Positions 12,331 to 32,360 of a DNA stretch of 64,000 nucleotides are shown piece by piece. A program made the translations under genes and the position numbers. The notes under the pieces are model-generated. The model searched no databases. It saw nothing but the letters and a program-made list of their open reading frames with translations, and was not told the origin of the DNA. The DNA is from Cruorifilaria tuberocauda (lineage: Eukaryota; Nematoda; Chromadorea; Rhabditida; Onchocercidae), in NCBI GenBank assembly GCA_013365365.1, contig JABVXU010000124.1:62001-126000 (forward strand). Direction: 5' to 3'. Each line of letters starts with the position of its first letter. Within the stretch, counting starts at the first letter, position 1.

Positions 12331-13027
12331 CCTGCCAGACTTTTGGAATGCATATATGTCTTATGTCTGGACTGTCTACGCTTTGTCTGTCTGTATGTCT
12401 AGCTGTTTATGCATGTCTGCCATACGTTTACTATATCTAAGAGGAGAGAGAGAGAGAGAGTGAAGAGGGAGGGAAGAGATATTAGAAGAGGACGACTAGA
12501 CGGCGACCTGTCTGCATGTAACGAAATCTGGCAAAAAATTATGTCCGCGTGCTTGTCTGTGTCATACACGCACGCACGCACGCCACACACACGCGCACAC
12601 ACACATATCTCTTCAATTGTCAGACATCACATATGTATGCGTATACATACATATTCGTAGACAGACAGACAGGCAGACGCACACGCACGCGTACATACAT
12701 AGAGGTGCACACGCACAATAGTTTGGGTATTTCTCTTTGTGCCCTGTTGCGCATGCATCCTCTTGCAAGCACCGCCAGATGGGAATTGTGCGGGAAGGCG
12801 AGAATGATTCCGGAAGAGAGAGTAAGCTGAAGCGGAAAGTTTCATACGTATCATTCCGGCTGTTGAAGGAAGAATTTCAGGAGATTATTGATAGTGTGGC
12901 AATCCGGAAACATCACTGTATTACTTTGGGAGGAATGATTTCTTCGGTTATCACTGATGATAGCAATATATCACTCATATCTAACAGTATGTACTGCACA
13001 AAGCAATTCTCCTACGGGTATAAGTAA
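12331..13027. promoter_or_regulatory. GC-richer island upstream of the Ski-like gene
   Basis: This stretch is clearly richer in C, G and CpG than its surroundings. It carries a GA run (12441-12460), CACG/CA repeats (about 12566-12608) and CAGA/CACG repeats (about 12658-12722). Its position just upstream of the Ski start codon suggests promoter or 5' UTR exon. An open frame of 82 codons (12780-13027, plus strand, starting MGIVREGENDSGRE) is present but matches no family I know. Confidence 0.4.
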
Positions 13028-13161
13028 ATCAATCACTGACTATAGTTTACCGCGGGATATATCCTATCCTTTACCTATACTTTATTCTATTCTTTTCAAT
13101 TTGATATCAGTTATATAAGCGTGTGGCGTATTTGGAAATGGCATAATGTTGATGATAATAA

Positions 13162-13183
13162 TGGATAGGATAGGATAGGATAG
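13162..13183. repeat. GGATA pentanucleotide repeat
   Basis: About four tandem copies of GGATA. Confidence 0.85.
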
Positions 13184-13236
13184 ATAAGATAACACAGTAT
13201 GACAGTGAGAGAAGTATCCTTCATGGTTTCTCTCAT

Positions 13237-13239
<3 letters not shown>

Positions 13240-13268
<29 letters not shown>
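13240..13268. repeat. CT microsatellite
   Basis: Long uninterrupted (CT)n run. Confidence 0.9.
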
Positions 13269-13275
<7 letters not shown>

Positions 13276-16087
13276 CTTTTCTTCCTGTTCAGATCAATCG
13301 AATGTATAATAATATCATACATGAGTAAATTTGAAATTAAAGAAAAAAGGAATTTTCCAATTTCAAATTTTTACTACTAAATGAATGATGATAAGCTGAT
13401 AATAGAAGGAAGGGGTCTGTCATTATCAGTGATAAGAATGATAGTGATAATGTGATTTAGAGATGTATTGAAGTGAAAGTTTGTACTGGTACTATGATGT
13501 CGTCCGTAAAGAAGGAAACCTGTCCATTTCTAAATTAGTCAAATATATCGATTATAACTGCTTCAAAAGGAGCAGAAAAAAAAAAAGGATGAATTCGGAA
13601 AGGTACTACCCGGTGCCATTTTAATATGAGCAAAAGAAAAAAAAAATGAACCCTTTTTTTCTAATCTTTCTCTTCTTCTCCCTTTATCTCTCCCTCTCTC
13701 TCTCCTCATCTCTCTCTCTCTCTCTTCTTTGGACTACTTTTTTTTTAACTTTAATCAAAAACAAAAGAAAAGACGAAGCAAGAGATGTTGTTGCACACAA
13801 TAAAGAGTTTTTTTTTTTTTTTTCATCCATATACAATTAGATGTTCCGTTTTTTTTTTTTCTTCTTTTTCTCTTTTCCCCTCTCTCTCTCTCTCTTTTTT
13901 TTTTTATGACGATGGTGATAGTAGAAAAAATAGTGATGATGATGATCATAATGATTAAAAGTGATTGGTAATAATGTTGATGGTGTTGATAGTGGTGGTA
14001 CAATACCCAATCGATATGATCCGTTTGATTTCATTTCAAATTAAATTGGGTAAAATGGCAAATGAATAGTGAGAGAGATATGTAATGGTTATCAATCTTG
14101 ACCTCATATCACTTAATTGTCGCTCAAAATCGAAAGGAACGGGAAAATGTGAAATTGAAAAATTTCCGATCAACCCGAACAATAGTTTTCTTGCAGAGTT
14201 CAACCAGTCTGCTGTGATCATTACTCTTGTTATATCAAGGAGAATCAAGAAACGGGAATTGAGAATCACTGAGGGAAAATCCCGACAATCATTAATAACG
14301 AAATTTTCTCGTTAAGCTTTATTAGGAATTATTACCGATTAGCAAGAATTCACATCTTTTTAAAATAGTAAAAGGGAGGAAAAGGTTAAAAGTTTAAATT
14401 TTTACCTATTATTACAGGTGATATTATTAATCTGGAATTTATTTATTTATAAAAAGTAATTAATCTTTTTTTCTCTTTCAATTATCAGTCGATTTTATCG
14501 ATATTATCACGAATGAATAAAAGTTAAGTAAATTATCATATGAAAAGAAATTTTGTAACTTTACCAGAATTTTTCAACATGATTCTCATGCTATATTAAC
14601 TCTTTCATATCAAATATGAAAGATTTACGATACAGTTACGGTAATGCTTGTATTGTCAAATTGTCAACTTGTTCCTTTGTGACACTTATTATGATGAACT
14701 TTACACATAATAATTACCCATATGACCTTTGCATATACTATGGAATAATGTTTACGAGATTAAAATTATAATTGTATGATTATGCAACACATGTATTACA
14801 CTATTAACATATTTATTCAATTATTATACAATGATAATTATTTACATTTTGTATATATTTTAAAAAAAGATTAAAATTTAAACTAAAATTAAACATGCAA
14901 AAATTTAATTGTAACATTCCACAATTAATAATTACAGATGAAAGAGAGGAAATTTTCATTTACTACAATTAATAATTATAAATTTAATTTTAAAATTATT
15001 GAATCAATTATCGCGTTTGTCACATTTTCAAGAGTTTAAATTAGATTTAATAGATATGGCTTTTTTAAACTGCACATTCATTTCATTCAGATGTACAATA
15101 GCAACAATTTGTAGTGATACATTTCAATCATTTCAGGCGTTATATAAATCGATTATTCAAATTTATTATTACTATTTGCATGTTTGTACGTTATAATTTT
15201 TAAAATTATTTGTAAATTTTATAGGTAAAATAACAAAAAAATTATGAGAAATATTTTAATTAAATTAAATTAATATGCAGTAAAGATGGAAAAATGGAAA
15301 TTTTATTATATTTTTGTTTGTTTTCTTTTTATCTTTCCTTTTTTCCTTTTTTTTTCTTTCTCTCTCTCTTCCATTTAATTGGAAATTATATGAAATCTGT
15401 AAACTCTTTTTAAATGTTTGGGAAATTTTGACTTACAAAATTTTAAGCAATAAACCATCAATTACAATGATAACTTTATCATTATCTTCGTTGACCATTG
15501 ATCATATTTATTTTAATTTTATGTTTGAAAAAAATTGTATAATATTCCCATTTTCCTTTCTTCATACTTCAGAATGATTTTTTCATAAGCGCTTTTAATG
15601 GTTTTAATATTTTTCTTTCAATTAGGTAAATTAGATAAAAGTAAATTAGGAAAATCAGGCAAATCATGTTTCATTTTCAGCTTAATTCATTAAAATCTTT
15701 TCGATTAATTAATTACTAATTAATTTATTTACTTATATTATCATAAACATTTACGTTTACATATATCGATCCGTTTATTTCTTTTCCATTTTTTGCTAAA
15801 AGTTTTCTAATCGAATTAAACTATTAATCAAAGATTAATTATAATTAGTCTGTTCTATCAGTAATTATTGAAATGAAATGAATTAGAAAATCCATTTGTA
15901 AACTTCGAATAACAATTTATAAAATTTAACTATTAATCTTGACTAATTAAAACTATTAAAATGATTTAGTGATACTTAATGAGCTAAAGTAATAGTATTT
16001 GTTGTAATAATAGAAATAGTCATTGGTAACAATAGGAATTGAAAACATAAACATTTCCTAATCATAAATAATAATAAGAAACGGAGG

Positions 16088-16088
16088 A

Positions 16089-16115
<27 letters not shown>
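16088..16115. repeat. GA microsatellite
   Basis: Long (GA)n run, one of a series through 13-18.3 kb that also includes runs near 13690-13727, 17197-17222, 17653-17673 and 18026-18067. Confidence 0.9.
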
Positions 16116-16121
<6 letters not shown>

Positions 16122-16659
16122 AAAGGCAGGAGAAAGAAAGGGAGAAAGAGAGAGAGATGAAAAGAAATGCTGCGATATTAAATTTACGATTTTTGGCAAG
16201 ATTTTTACCGAAATTTAAATATGATTATCTCAAATTTCAAGGTCATAGGTTAAAACAATTCAAAGAGCATACGATTCGTTTGTTTTATTACAAAATTCTC
16301 TTTCACATATTCTAAGCATTGATATGTGTGTGAAAATTGAAACTCATACATCACTTGATTTATCATGTGAATCCTAACTTCTCCTGCATTATTTCTTTAT
16401 CATCTAATTAAATAATTAATCTTAGCTTCTAATTATTCACTATATAAATTTCATAATACATGCAATTATCACTTATCATAATAATCATCATGAAAAATAA
16501 TTCATTAGCAAATATTAACATAGCAATTAATGATAATACAGTATGATGAGAATTTGTTTTTATCATATGTATAATGATAAAAACTGAAACTGATATTACT
16601 TTTGTTAAATTTTCAATTTCAAAATATTGTTCAATTCAATTTAAGGTCTTGTTTCCTTT

Positions 16660-16663
<4 letters not shown>

Positions 16664-16694
<31 letters not shown>
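16664..16694. repeat. CT microsatellite
   Basis: Long uninterrupted (CT)n run. Confidence 0.9.
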
Positions 16695-16699
<5 letters not shown>

Positions 16700-17197
16700 T
16701 CCTTTTATATGTAATAGAATGTATAGCGATGGGTAGAAATAAGAAAAACTGTTAAAGGATGGATGGAATGAATGAGCAATATTTAAATTGTAGCCTTTTT
16801 TTTTTCTAAAACTTCATGGATATCCGTCCATCCACTCATCCATCTCTATCCATGCTTACGATAAGTGATATAAGCTGTTGACCTTTAGCCGAAGAAAAAA
16901 ATCTTTCATTATATTGAAGAGAGAGAGAGAGAGAAATATGTATACCTTATATTCGTATATATACCAAACTAACCAATCAGTTATCCTTTTCTCTAATTTT
17001 CTCTTGTCCACTCTTTTCCCGGGGGTCACACTCCGCTATTCCCAATCAACCAGTAATTCTTCTGAAATTATCTGATATTTTCCATTTCAGTAACTGACCA
17101 CCACATACATTCATATATAGGGCATCTGTTTTGATTGAAGGAAATAAAATTGAAAATTTGAATTCAATGGTCAAAGAATATGAAGATAAAGAGAAGT

Positions 17198-17228
<31 letters not shown>

Positions 17229-18034
17229 TAAAGGTTATAAGCATTCATCATCTCTTATTACTCATAAATAATTTCGTAATAAGCATAAAAACATGCTTAC
17301 CACTAATTCAAACTGTTTTTCATTTTCCTTTTGTAAATAAAACAAAAACTTAGAGACTATCATGTCTAATTACAATTATCACTGTTAACAGTATGATAAG
17401 TATTAAATGTATTAATTTAGCCTATTAGTATGATGGATAAAAATTGTTTTCAAACATTTTGAATTTATCACCAATGACTATTATATATCAATCAAAGTAA
17501 TCAAAATATGAAATGATTTTCTGGAAATGCTGCAAGAAGATTGATTTATTACTATGATTAGCAAATATATATCAATGACAGATGATGATGATAAAAAGGA
17601 AATGTAATCGAGGAAACATTTTCCATATCTCCTTCCCTCTCTCCCTCTCTTCCTCTCTCTCTCTCTCTCTCTCTTCCTTGCTCTCTGAAGTGTAGTATTT
17701 TTATTCATTGACAAATAAATTGATTTGTCGAATTGTGTGAATTTTCCAATATGCAAACATTATTATATTTGACTAATTTTACTTCTATCGTCATATTTTA
17801 ATATAATTTTAAAGATTGGATAAGGTTAACTTCATGTACGCTTACTTACAGGTAAGTTTTACTTTAATACTTTAAAACAATCACAATTGGAAATGATAAT
17901 ATGATAGTGATTTAGAATTAAAATAAGCAATAAAATTCCTTATTTACTTTATCATAACAATTGCAACAATTTTTACACAAATTTAAAATCAATCCTAATA
18001 ATCACAAAAGCAGGAAGTAAGAAATAGAAGAGAA

Positions 18035-18067
<33 letters not shown>

Positions 18068-20350
18068 TTTGCTATTAAATTAAATAAAGCAAAATTGATG
18101 CTTTCTAATCCCCCGTATTTGTCTTTCATTTGTGTGAATCAAATTGATGACGCATTTATCCTAACAAAAAGTTGTTTACATCGAAATTCTCTGTACATTT
18201 TAATTTTGCCAAAAAGATTTTTCTCTCTCTTTCTCTTTCCCTCTCTCTCTCTCTTTCTCATTTCATTTTTATTCTTTTGAGGTATATATGAGAGAGAGAG
18301 AAAGAGTTTGGTGATAATTGTATGTTAATACCATACGTGTTGTGATATTATATGCATGCGTTAAAAAAAAAAGTTTAATTTTTAAGTTTAATAGAAAATA
18401 AAAAAGAGAAAAAGAGAGGAGAACAGAAAAACTCTCAGAGAGAAATGTTTTATAAAAAATTTTATAAATATTTTTTCTTCAATTTTTATTTCAATTCATT
18501 AAAAGTATTATCACAAAAACATTTACAAACTTATTCTACAAACAAAACAAATTTACAATCAAACAAAGAGAAAAAACAAAAATGCGTGTGGAAATTTATT
18601 CCTGCGTTACTTACAACATTTATTTCAATTGGAAAGAAAGAAAGAAATGAAAATTGGAAAAAGATAAAAGTTAAGGTGTTCAATATTTTACATCAAAAAC
18701 GAATTCGAAAGAAAAACGAAAGATAGGAAAAATAAGCATTTAAATAAATCTATCTAATTTTCAAACAATCTTTTCCTTCGTTTTTTTTAATAGTTCATAA
18801 TTTCTTCTCATTAGCTTTGCTTTTTAGGAATTCTTTCTATCTATTTAAAATTTATCATATATATCTTTCATTCATCCAAATAGTGTACGATTTGATATAA
18901 TTTGAATATATTATTAAAATTTGTATGCTTTAATTGTGCAGTATAATATGATTGATTGATTGAATACTTCTAAATCGTATTGTGTTCAGTTTAAACAATG
19001 TTTGAATTCTTATGGATGAATTGATTTCAATATTTTTAAATCACTTTTGTTACTCAAAAATTTTCTCCTGTTTTTTTTTTGTTAAAATACAATCAATCAA
19101 TGATATGATTGATTTTTGGAAGCTTCTCTTGAAAATGGAACAGAAATCATCAAAGATGTATAACAGCTGTTCAGTTTACTATTCGAAATTTTTATCATCT
19201 TTAGATTCATTGTTACTATAAAATTTTCATGCACACATATTTGTGTGTGTACATATGTATAAATGAAGAGAAAGCATATTTATTAAATTAATTAGCTGGA
19301 GGAATGGAAAAGAAGGAAATCTATGATAATGAAAGAAACATTACAGTGGGATAGAGAATGATGATATACAACATGATAAAATAGATCGGTATTGATTCAT
19401 TCAATATATTTCACTCTTTTCCACTTTCTCCACCACCAATGAGAAGCATTATTTTTAACAATACGCGGATTAATTGCAAAAATAATGAAGGACCATATGT
19501 CTTCACTGCCATAATTTAATTCCCTTACCAGATGGAGGCATATAAATTAAGTACTTTGAAAATAATAAAGAAAAAAACGATGTAATTAATCAAGGAAAAA
19601 ATTTTTGCAAATATTCCAGATTTTGAAATTTCATTCCAACATTAAAAATCTCGCCTTAAATTTCAGAATCATGTTTACTGAATTGCTCCCACCCACCAAA
19701 AGTTTTCCTAAATATGAATTGGTACATATTTTATATTTCCAAAATACCTCATTATGCCTACCTCGTACAGAAATAGAAAAGAGAAAAAAGAACTACAACT
19801 AACGTTAAGTGAAATGTGCCATAACCTGAAATATCGCAATGTATACTTCAATTAATTAAAATTTTATATTTTCAAGACTGTAACAAAGATGAAAATTCTT
19901 GCTTTGAAGTGATACAAAAGAAACCCATCACATACCGTCATTTCTCGCTGCAATTTTACCAGGGAACAGGTAATTCCAGTGATAAGTAAGGCACCACGGT
20001 ATAAATAGATAGTTACATAGGTATCATCAGCACATCTTCCATTTAAGTGATCGGACATAGTGTACCTACAGGCTCTCAAATAGATTCGTAACAAATCTTC
20101 CATAAAATACAATCATTGCTGTGCGGATTTTGGTGAGTTTTAATATATAACACTCTTAGATAATTATGTGGAAATTAATAACATTTCAAGAGAACACGCA
20201 AAAATCAAATGACGGATTTTATGTCGTCACTATCATTACGTGCTAACTTCGAAAATGTTATTTAGTAGATTCATCTGGAGCAAGGAAAAAATAAATAACA
20301 ATACACCACAGCTGGAACTACCTTGTTTATCACAAGTTATCTTCACCACT

Positions 20351-26089
<5,739 letters not shown>

Positions 26090-27941
26090 AATTTCTGTCG
26101 ATTAATGCTAACTAAAATAGTGGTTCCTATCATAAATTAGATATCAATCATAGATAATTTTATATTCATAACTGATATGGTTAACGCACGCAATCACTAC
26201 CATTCAAATCCTCATCATTAAAAAAAATCACATTGTCACATCTAATAATCACTATGATTCAAGAACAATCCCTTCTTTAATTATATTATTCACAGAAAAC
26301 TGATACCAAATATTTCCAGAACTACAAGGACCACATGTATCTAATGATATTAGCAAATCTCAACATAAGCACAAAACTGGCGAATCTTAAAACTATCGTG
26401 AGCGATAGATAACTTCCTAAGTAAAAAAAAAACAAAATCATTTATAAACTGATCGCGTAACTCAAAATGGAAGTAGAGCAAAAGAGAGTATCTAAGCAAT
26501 ATGGATTAGCTTACATTTGCTTTATCTAAAACATGAGCTATCATGCAAATGTTTAGGAATTCCTCCAACAACGTATCAATGTGCCGAAACTAGAATTCCA
26601 TTCAGAATTCACTTCACAATAAGTGTACTAAAAAAACTTACTTCGACAGATGCTAATCTCAACAAGCATGAATCAGACTTTCGACTAAATCAACGCTTTG
26701 CGATAGCTAATATGCCTATTAAAATTTGTTTAGTTACAGATTTTCAGCTAATTTTCAGAGAAATAAAACAGAATAAGTTTGTTGAGACTAACCAAGTGAC
26801 ACATTTATGAAAAAAATCACCGCAATGGATTATTCGGAATCGTCATTAAACTTATTTTCAACCTGAAGATATTGAAACATGCCTTGTGTGTGAAATGCCT
26901 CAGCACAGCACACCTTATATTAGCGACCCATCACGTCAATAAAATTTTTATACTGCTAACGGTAAATGAACGGAAGTTGTATCACATGAAAGCGCAATCA
27001 AGTTAATCCATCTTGTTATTTGGCATTAAAACTGGGCCAAAAAATATAACCTGAAATACATACTCAATAGAAACAGTAAAAAAAATTTCTCATTGAATGA
27101 GTATAACGGATACGTCAAATCGTACGTGATTAATATGATCATATTAACCGAATGTATAAAGCAATAACTAATTCATAGCAAAACTAAATAATACAAAATA
27201 AACAATAGATGACAAAACGCTACAGTGATGAAAATAAGTACCATCCGTTACCGTTCGACGTGTTGCCAACGCAAAGCTTTGTGAAAACTCCTATCCCACC
27301 GAAGTCTCCTTTTGAATTTTTGACCGAAAACTTCGAAAAGGCCTAATAAACAACTTACCATCAACTGTTACCAAGCAGTTTCGCAAATCTTCCAATTGCA
27401 ATCTCTCACATTATCACGCACCGTTGCACTACTCAGTGCCAAGCAGTACCATATGAAAATATTTGTATGAAGAAACACTTCAAAGCTTCAGAATTAGTGA
27501 CCTGCCACTTAAAAACTTTTGAAGTTCTCCATTGCATTGCTAAGCAATAAAAGTCATGTATTACACTTATGTACATGACCATGACAATCCTTTATTAAAT
27601 AATTATACCAAGTACATTAATCAGCAGTAAACAGTTCATTAAAATAACAAGGAATATCTATCAAAATCGATTATAATGCGCTTGTTTACTACGGCGACTC
27701 AGTCTGAATCTATTACATAATTGTTTTTCGATTCGATCGGTAGTCCGCATTACACTCAATGAGAAGCATAAAGTAAAATTTATTAGCGACAGATACACAT
27801 ATTCATACAAAGTTGCGAAAAGTAATATCGTTGAGTACAATTAATATTTGAGATGAAACAAACTAAAATATGTCATTTTTACTAAAAAATTTCTTTAAAG
27901 AATTATACTGAACAGATCAACATCGTATCCAGTGACAATTT
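26090..27941. other. intergenic: pkc-3 5' flank and peroxiredoxin 3' flank
   Basis: No coding exon recognised. A 97-codon plus-strand frame near 26517-26810 has no family match. The first few hundred bases left of 27941 are the 3' UTR and flank of peroxiredoxin copy 1, and they are not shared with copy 2. Confidence 0.6.
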
Positions 27942-29097
27942 TCACTGCTTTTCGAAATACGCTTTGCTTTCTTTCACTCCAGGCTTAATCGTTTCAGATC
28001 CCGGATGCCAATTAGCCGGACATACCTTAAATGGCTTCCAATAGATATAATCTTTAAATTATTATTCTTGGAAATGGAAAAAAAAATTATGGCCGAAATA
28101 TGATATAAAATTTCATTGGTGACAGATGCCTTAACGCTAATAGCAATATAACAACATATCATATGCAAAGAATTTGCAAAACAACTCGTACAAGCTATAG
28201 AGTCACTGATAAAGAATCTGGAGATTTCACAGCGCAATCATTACCGATTGTTCATTTGATACATTTCATTGAATCATGAAGCTATCTTAAAAAAAAACTT
28301 ACTTCACCGTGTTTGTCTACAAACTGAAAAGCTTGAATCAGACGTAAAGTCTCATCTACAGAACGGCCCACTGGGAGATCATTGATTGTGATCTGTCGCA
28401 AAATTCCCTTTGGATCAATGATAAATAATCCGCTGAAATATGTCATTTCATTAATATCATTTACCAAGTGCTACGATAAAACAATTAATGAGAATTGAAG
28501 AAGGATAGATCTGAATAAGCTATAAAAGTCAAAGAGCGCATCGCCGATGACCTTATACTTGTGATATATGAACCCATAACCCACACATACCGATAAGCGA
28601 TTCCATCATCTTCCTTGAGCACACCGTATGCTCTACTGATCGTATGATTCGTATCAGCAAGAATTGGTATATTCATCGGACCAAGTCCACCCATTTTCCG
28701 GTCGGTATTTGTCCATGCAAGATGTGAGAAGTGGGAATCAGTTGAGCACGCCATAACGGCCACGTCCAATTGTTTGAATTCCGCTATACGATCCGAAAAC
28801 GCAATTATCTCCGTTGGGCAAACAAAAGTGCTGAAAATAGTAAGTACAGAAACTTCTTCATATTTTGGAAATAAAATTATGTTTGGATAACAATCACATC
28901 TAAAATAGTAATTATCATTTCCCATTAAGATTACAAAAAAATGGAACATACAAATCGAGCGGATAAAAGAAGAGAACGACATATTTGCCTTTGAACTGAC
29001 AAAGTGACACCTCCTTGAAATCGCCATTCACAACCGCAGTTGTCTTGAAATTGGGAGCTGGCTGGCCAATAAAAGCTTTACTTCCGGCAAGCGTCAT
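27942..29097 (-). CDS. prdx-2: typical 2-Cys peroxiredoxin (thioredoxin peroxidase), copy 1
   Basis: Four coding exons join(29097..28952, 28830..28591, 28432..28303, 28025..27942) close to 199 residues, the normal length. It reduces hydrogen peroxide and organic peroxides using thioredoxin and is probably cytosolic, as no signal or transit peptide is seen. Peroxidatic Cys53 lies in TFVCPTE and resolving Cys174 in EVCPANW. GGLG and the C-terminal YF (AYFEKQ) are both present, the pair linked to sensitivity to over-oxidation in eukaryotic peroxiredoxins. Start: the first ATG after a TTTCAG acceptor six bases upstream (29104-29105), a likely spliced-leader site. Filarial worms are known to express an abundant enzyme of this class (TPX-2). 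A nearly identical copy follows at 31319-32360. Confidence 0.95.
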
Positions 29098-31318
29098 TTC
29101 TTTCTGAAATTCATCCACTTAAAATAACGTAAATCCTCTTTATATGTATCTGTCGATGTCGATTTATTTCCTTTACCAAATAAATTAACGACTATTCGAC
29201 ATATCGAAAGAAACCAGGACAAATGCTATCTGAAGAAGTAGGATAGTAATACAGAAAGAAATTGCTATCTGAAGTAATGAAGTAAGAGTAAAGAAAAGAT
29301 CATCGAATTACCAGTCCCAGAGTTACTACCACAATGATAGCAGAAATTCATCTCATCAGAATTCTAAAAAAGAAAATAAGAGATAGGAGCAAATTATTTT
29401 AAAAGCATCACTGTAACCGCTTGACAATCAACACGATATATGGCTCGCTGATCAACACAAATCGATACAAGTACCGTGTAGAGAGAGGGAGAAAGAGAGA
29501 AAGAAAGAGAAAGAAAAGAAGAAAGACGAGAAGATATTTCCTAAGAATGACATTGTTTTCAAGAAAACGGAAATCAAGAGAGGTACCGAGAGGGGTATTA
29601 CGACATTTCACACATGAATAGCCTCTTCCCAGCTAATTGAGTTAATTGAGTGGTAAAGTTGAGTGCTTAAAACATGCTAAAAGTTTTATTACTGATTAGC
29701 TCAGATGGCAGTATATGGATTTCTCATTTCCTTCGTATTCATAAATAACTCCGAACCAATAAGCGTACAAATCTGTAATTAGCTGCACAAATTGCAAAAC
29801 ATTGACAGGAAAAGTGAGAGCAAGAATTAAAAACAGCTTATGATTAATACATTTAAAGCATTTATCTTGAAAATGACTAAAGCAATGACTAAAAAAACGA
29901 GTACGATTGTAAAATCTTTTACTAATTAAATTCCAAACAAATTAAAGAACAAAGAGTTAAAGTATGAAAAAGAAGAAACTAGATTAAATTATATAAAAAT
30001 TTGACATCTTTTTAAGCTTATATTTTCAATTCGAAAGAAAAGGAAATACTAATATGATATGATTAAATGTCATATTATACTATATATACTATAAACAACA
30101 TTGATTATCAAATAACAAACTTTATTTTGAAATCATCAAATTATTTACAGTTATATGATATCATCACAATCACGTTTCAACTAAACATGTTTTATTGTTA
30201 TACACTAACCCGAATACGCTTCATTAATAAATAAATATATCGACGCTATACATCCATATTACATCTTCTCATATTTCTGTTATCCTATCACAAATATACT
30301 ACGATGTTTGATATCCACTCTAATATGAAACACACCATAGTACGTATATGATAAAAAATATCCACAGCAGTCTAAATTATCTTAATTCGCAATTCCAATC
30401 TCTCTAAAGTGACGCAAAAATTTTAAATGGTCAAAAAGATAGTATGGAAACGTTGAAAAATCAATGGAAATAATCTTCATACAGAAGTTATCTTCATACG
30501 ATAGATCTTACAAGTTATCTTCAATATCATGAAGAAAGTAATGTTCAAGTGAACAATAAACATTTACAGCATATGTTCGCATTTTCATTGGAAATATTAT
30601 CGAATATCTTAATTTATTTCATTACAAATACCAATATTCTCTAAGAGCAAGAAAGATGAATGAGAAGAAGGAGTATATATTTCAGAGTAATATACAACTA
30701 AAATATAAAAAGTTGAATAATCCCAATTAGTAATATCTTTTCATTTATCAGTATTAACTCGTTATCATTATGTGCAAAAATATTTCGCTCAGTCAAATTG
30801 TAATAGGTGGAAGGAATAGAATTAGATCTCATTCATTATAATGAAATGAATGATGCGCATCATCTTGACATTATTGTATTTACCGTTATTTGATTTTGCC
30901 ATCGTGCTCATATTACACTGTATCGGTAAACAGTTTGGTATGTACTTTTCATCACTTACTCAATACGAGTTCTTCAATTCTTATATTGGAATTAAGTATG
31001 TTTAAACAAAACTCGTTATAAAATGTTTACTATTTGAAGATAGTTTTGTATGACGAGATTAAACCACAAACGTCCTGTTAGATCAAAAGTTCCATTTTTT
31101 CTATCGCTTAAATTTTATTTGGAACACAGTGAAGAAAAAGAAGAAAAGGAAGGAAAAATATCAATATAATGAATCTACAAAAACGATGTGCAATATCATC
31201 ACTAAGTACAATCAATATCACAAAGCACTAAAGTAGGAATGCCATTTTCTCCGATGTTATTTCCACACGCATCGTTCAATAAACTACTGAGTTGATCGAC
31301 ATGGAGCAATGATAATTT
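29098..31318. other. spacer between the two peroxiredoxin genes
   Basis: The part next to copy 1 (about 29098-29750) is its upstream flank and is also duplicated upstream of copy 2 (about 32361-33060). The remainder (about 29750-31312) is unique AT-rich DNA with no gene seen. It includes the 3' UTR and flank of copy 2. Confidence 0.65.
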
Positions 31319-32360
31319 TCACTGCTTTTCGAAATACGCTTTGCTTTCTTTCACTCCAGGCTTAATCGTTTCAGATCCTGGATGCCAATTGGCTGGACAT
31401 ACCTTAAATCAACAGGTGTAATTTTTAAATTTCTTCGGAATTAAAAAATAAAATTATAGCAGAAAGAAATCTGCATCGGTAATAGATGTCTTAACAATAC
31501 AGCCATTAGCGGTCGTTCATCTGATATCATCAATTGAATCATGAAGCTATCTTAAAAACAAAACTTACTTCACCATGTTTGTCTACAAACTGAAAAGCTT
31601 GAATCAGACGTAAAGTCTCATCTACAGAACGGCCCACTGGGAGATCATTGACTGTGATCTGTCGCAAGATTCCCTTCGGATCAATAATAAATAATCCACT
31701 GAAAAATGTCATTTCATTAATATCATTTACCAAGTGCTACGATGACACAATTGAAAATTAATGAGAATTGAAGGATAGATCTGAATAAGCTATACTGGTC
31801 AAAGAGCCAATGACCTCATACTTGTGATATATGAACCCATAACCCACACATACCGATAAGCGATTCCATCATCTTCCTTGAGCACACCGTATGCTCTACT
31901 GATCGTATGATTCGTATCAGCAAGAATTGGTATATTCATCGGACCAAGTCCACCCATTTTCCGATCGGTATTTATCCATGCAAGATGTGAGAAGTGAGAA
32001 TCAGTTGAGCATGCTATAACGGCCACGTCCAATTGTTTGAATTCCGCTATACGATCCGAAAACGCAATTATCTCCGTTGGGCAAACAAAAGTGCTGAAAA
32101 TAGTAAGTACAGAAACTTCTTCATATTTTGGAAATAAAATTATGTTTGGATAACAATCACATCTAAAATAGTAATTATCATTTCCCATTAAGATTACAAA
32201 AAAATGGAACATACAAATCGAGCGGATAAAAGAAGAGAACGACATATTTGCCTTTGAACTGACAAAGTGACATCTCTTTGAAATCGCCATTCACAACCGC
32301 AGTTGTCTTGAAATTGGGAGCTGGCTGGCCAATAAAAGCTTTGCTTTCAGCAAGCGTCAT
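31319..32360 (-). CDS. prdx-2: typical 2-Cys peroxiredoxin (thioredoxin peroxidase), copy 2
   Basis: Four coding exons join(32360..32215, 32093..31854, 31698..31569, 31402..31319), each the same length as in copy 1, give 199 residues. Only five residues differ from copy 1: Gly5 to Glu, Val30 to Met, Met to Ile in VAV(M/I)ACS, Thr to Ile in W(T/I)NTDR, and Ile to Val in QIT(I/V)ND. Both catalytic cysteines, GGLG and the YF tail are kept, so the gene looks functional rather than decayed. Its start codon follows a TTTTAG acceptor (32367-32368). At least the first two introns are nearly identical to those of copy 1. The shared symbol is given because the two copies cannot be ranked by orthology from sequence. 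Confidence 0.95.

Larger units (their letters stand above)
12031..20350. other. 8.3 kb gene-poor, microsatellite-rich region
   Basis: Between the Ski start codon and the last pkc-3 exon. It contains a GC-richer island (about 12331-13027) and then AT-rich DNA with at least ten GA/CT runs. Open frames are short, low-complexity or repeat-derived. The part nearest 12031 is the presumed promoter and 5' UTR of the Ski-like gene; the part nearest 20350 is the 3' flank of pkc-3. Confidence 0.6.

Noticed and set aside
13646..14034. Small frames rich in Ser/Leu or Lys/Glu/Arg on both strands
   Set aside because: Products of CT/GA microsatellites.
18445..18726. 93-codon Lys/Asn/Phe-rich frame
   Set aside because: AT-biased sequence with no splice sites in phase and no recognisable family.
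31319..32360. Second peroxiredoxin considered as a pseudogene
   Set aside because: All four exons have the same lengths as copy 1, splice sites are intact, and both cysteines, GGLG and YF are kept.
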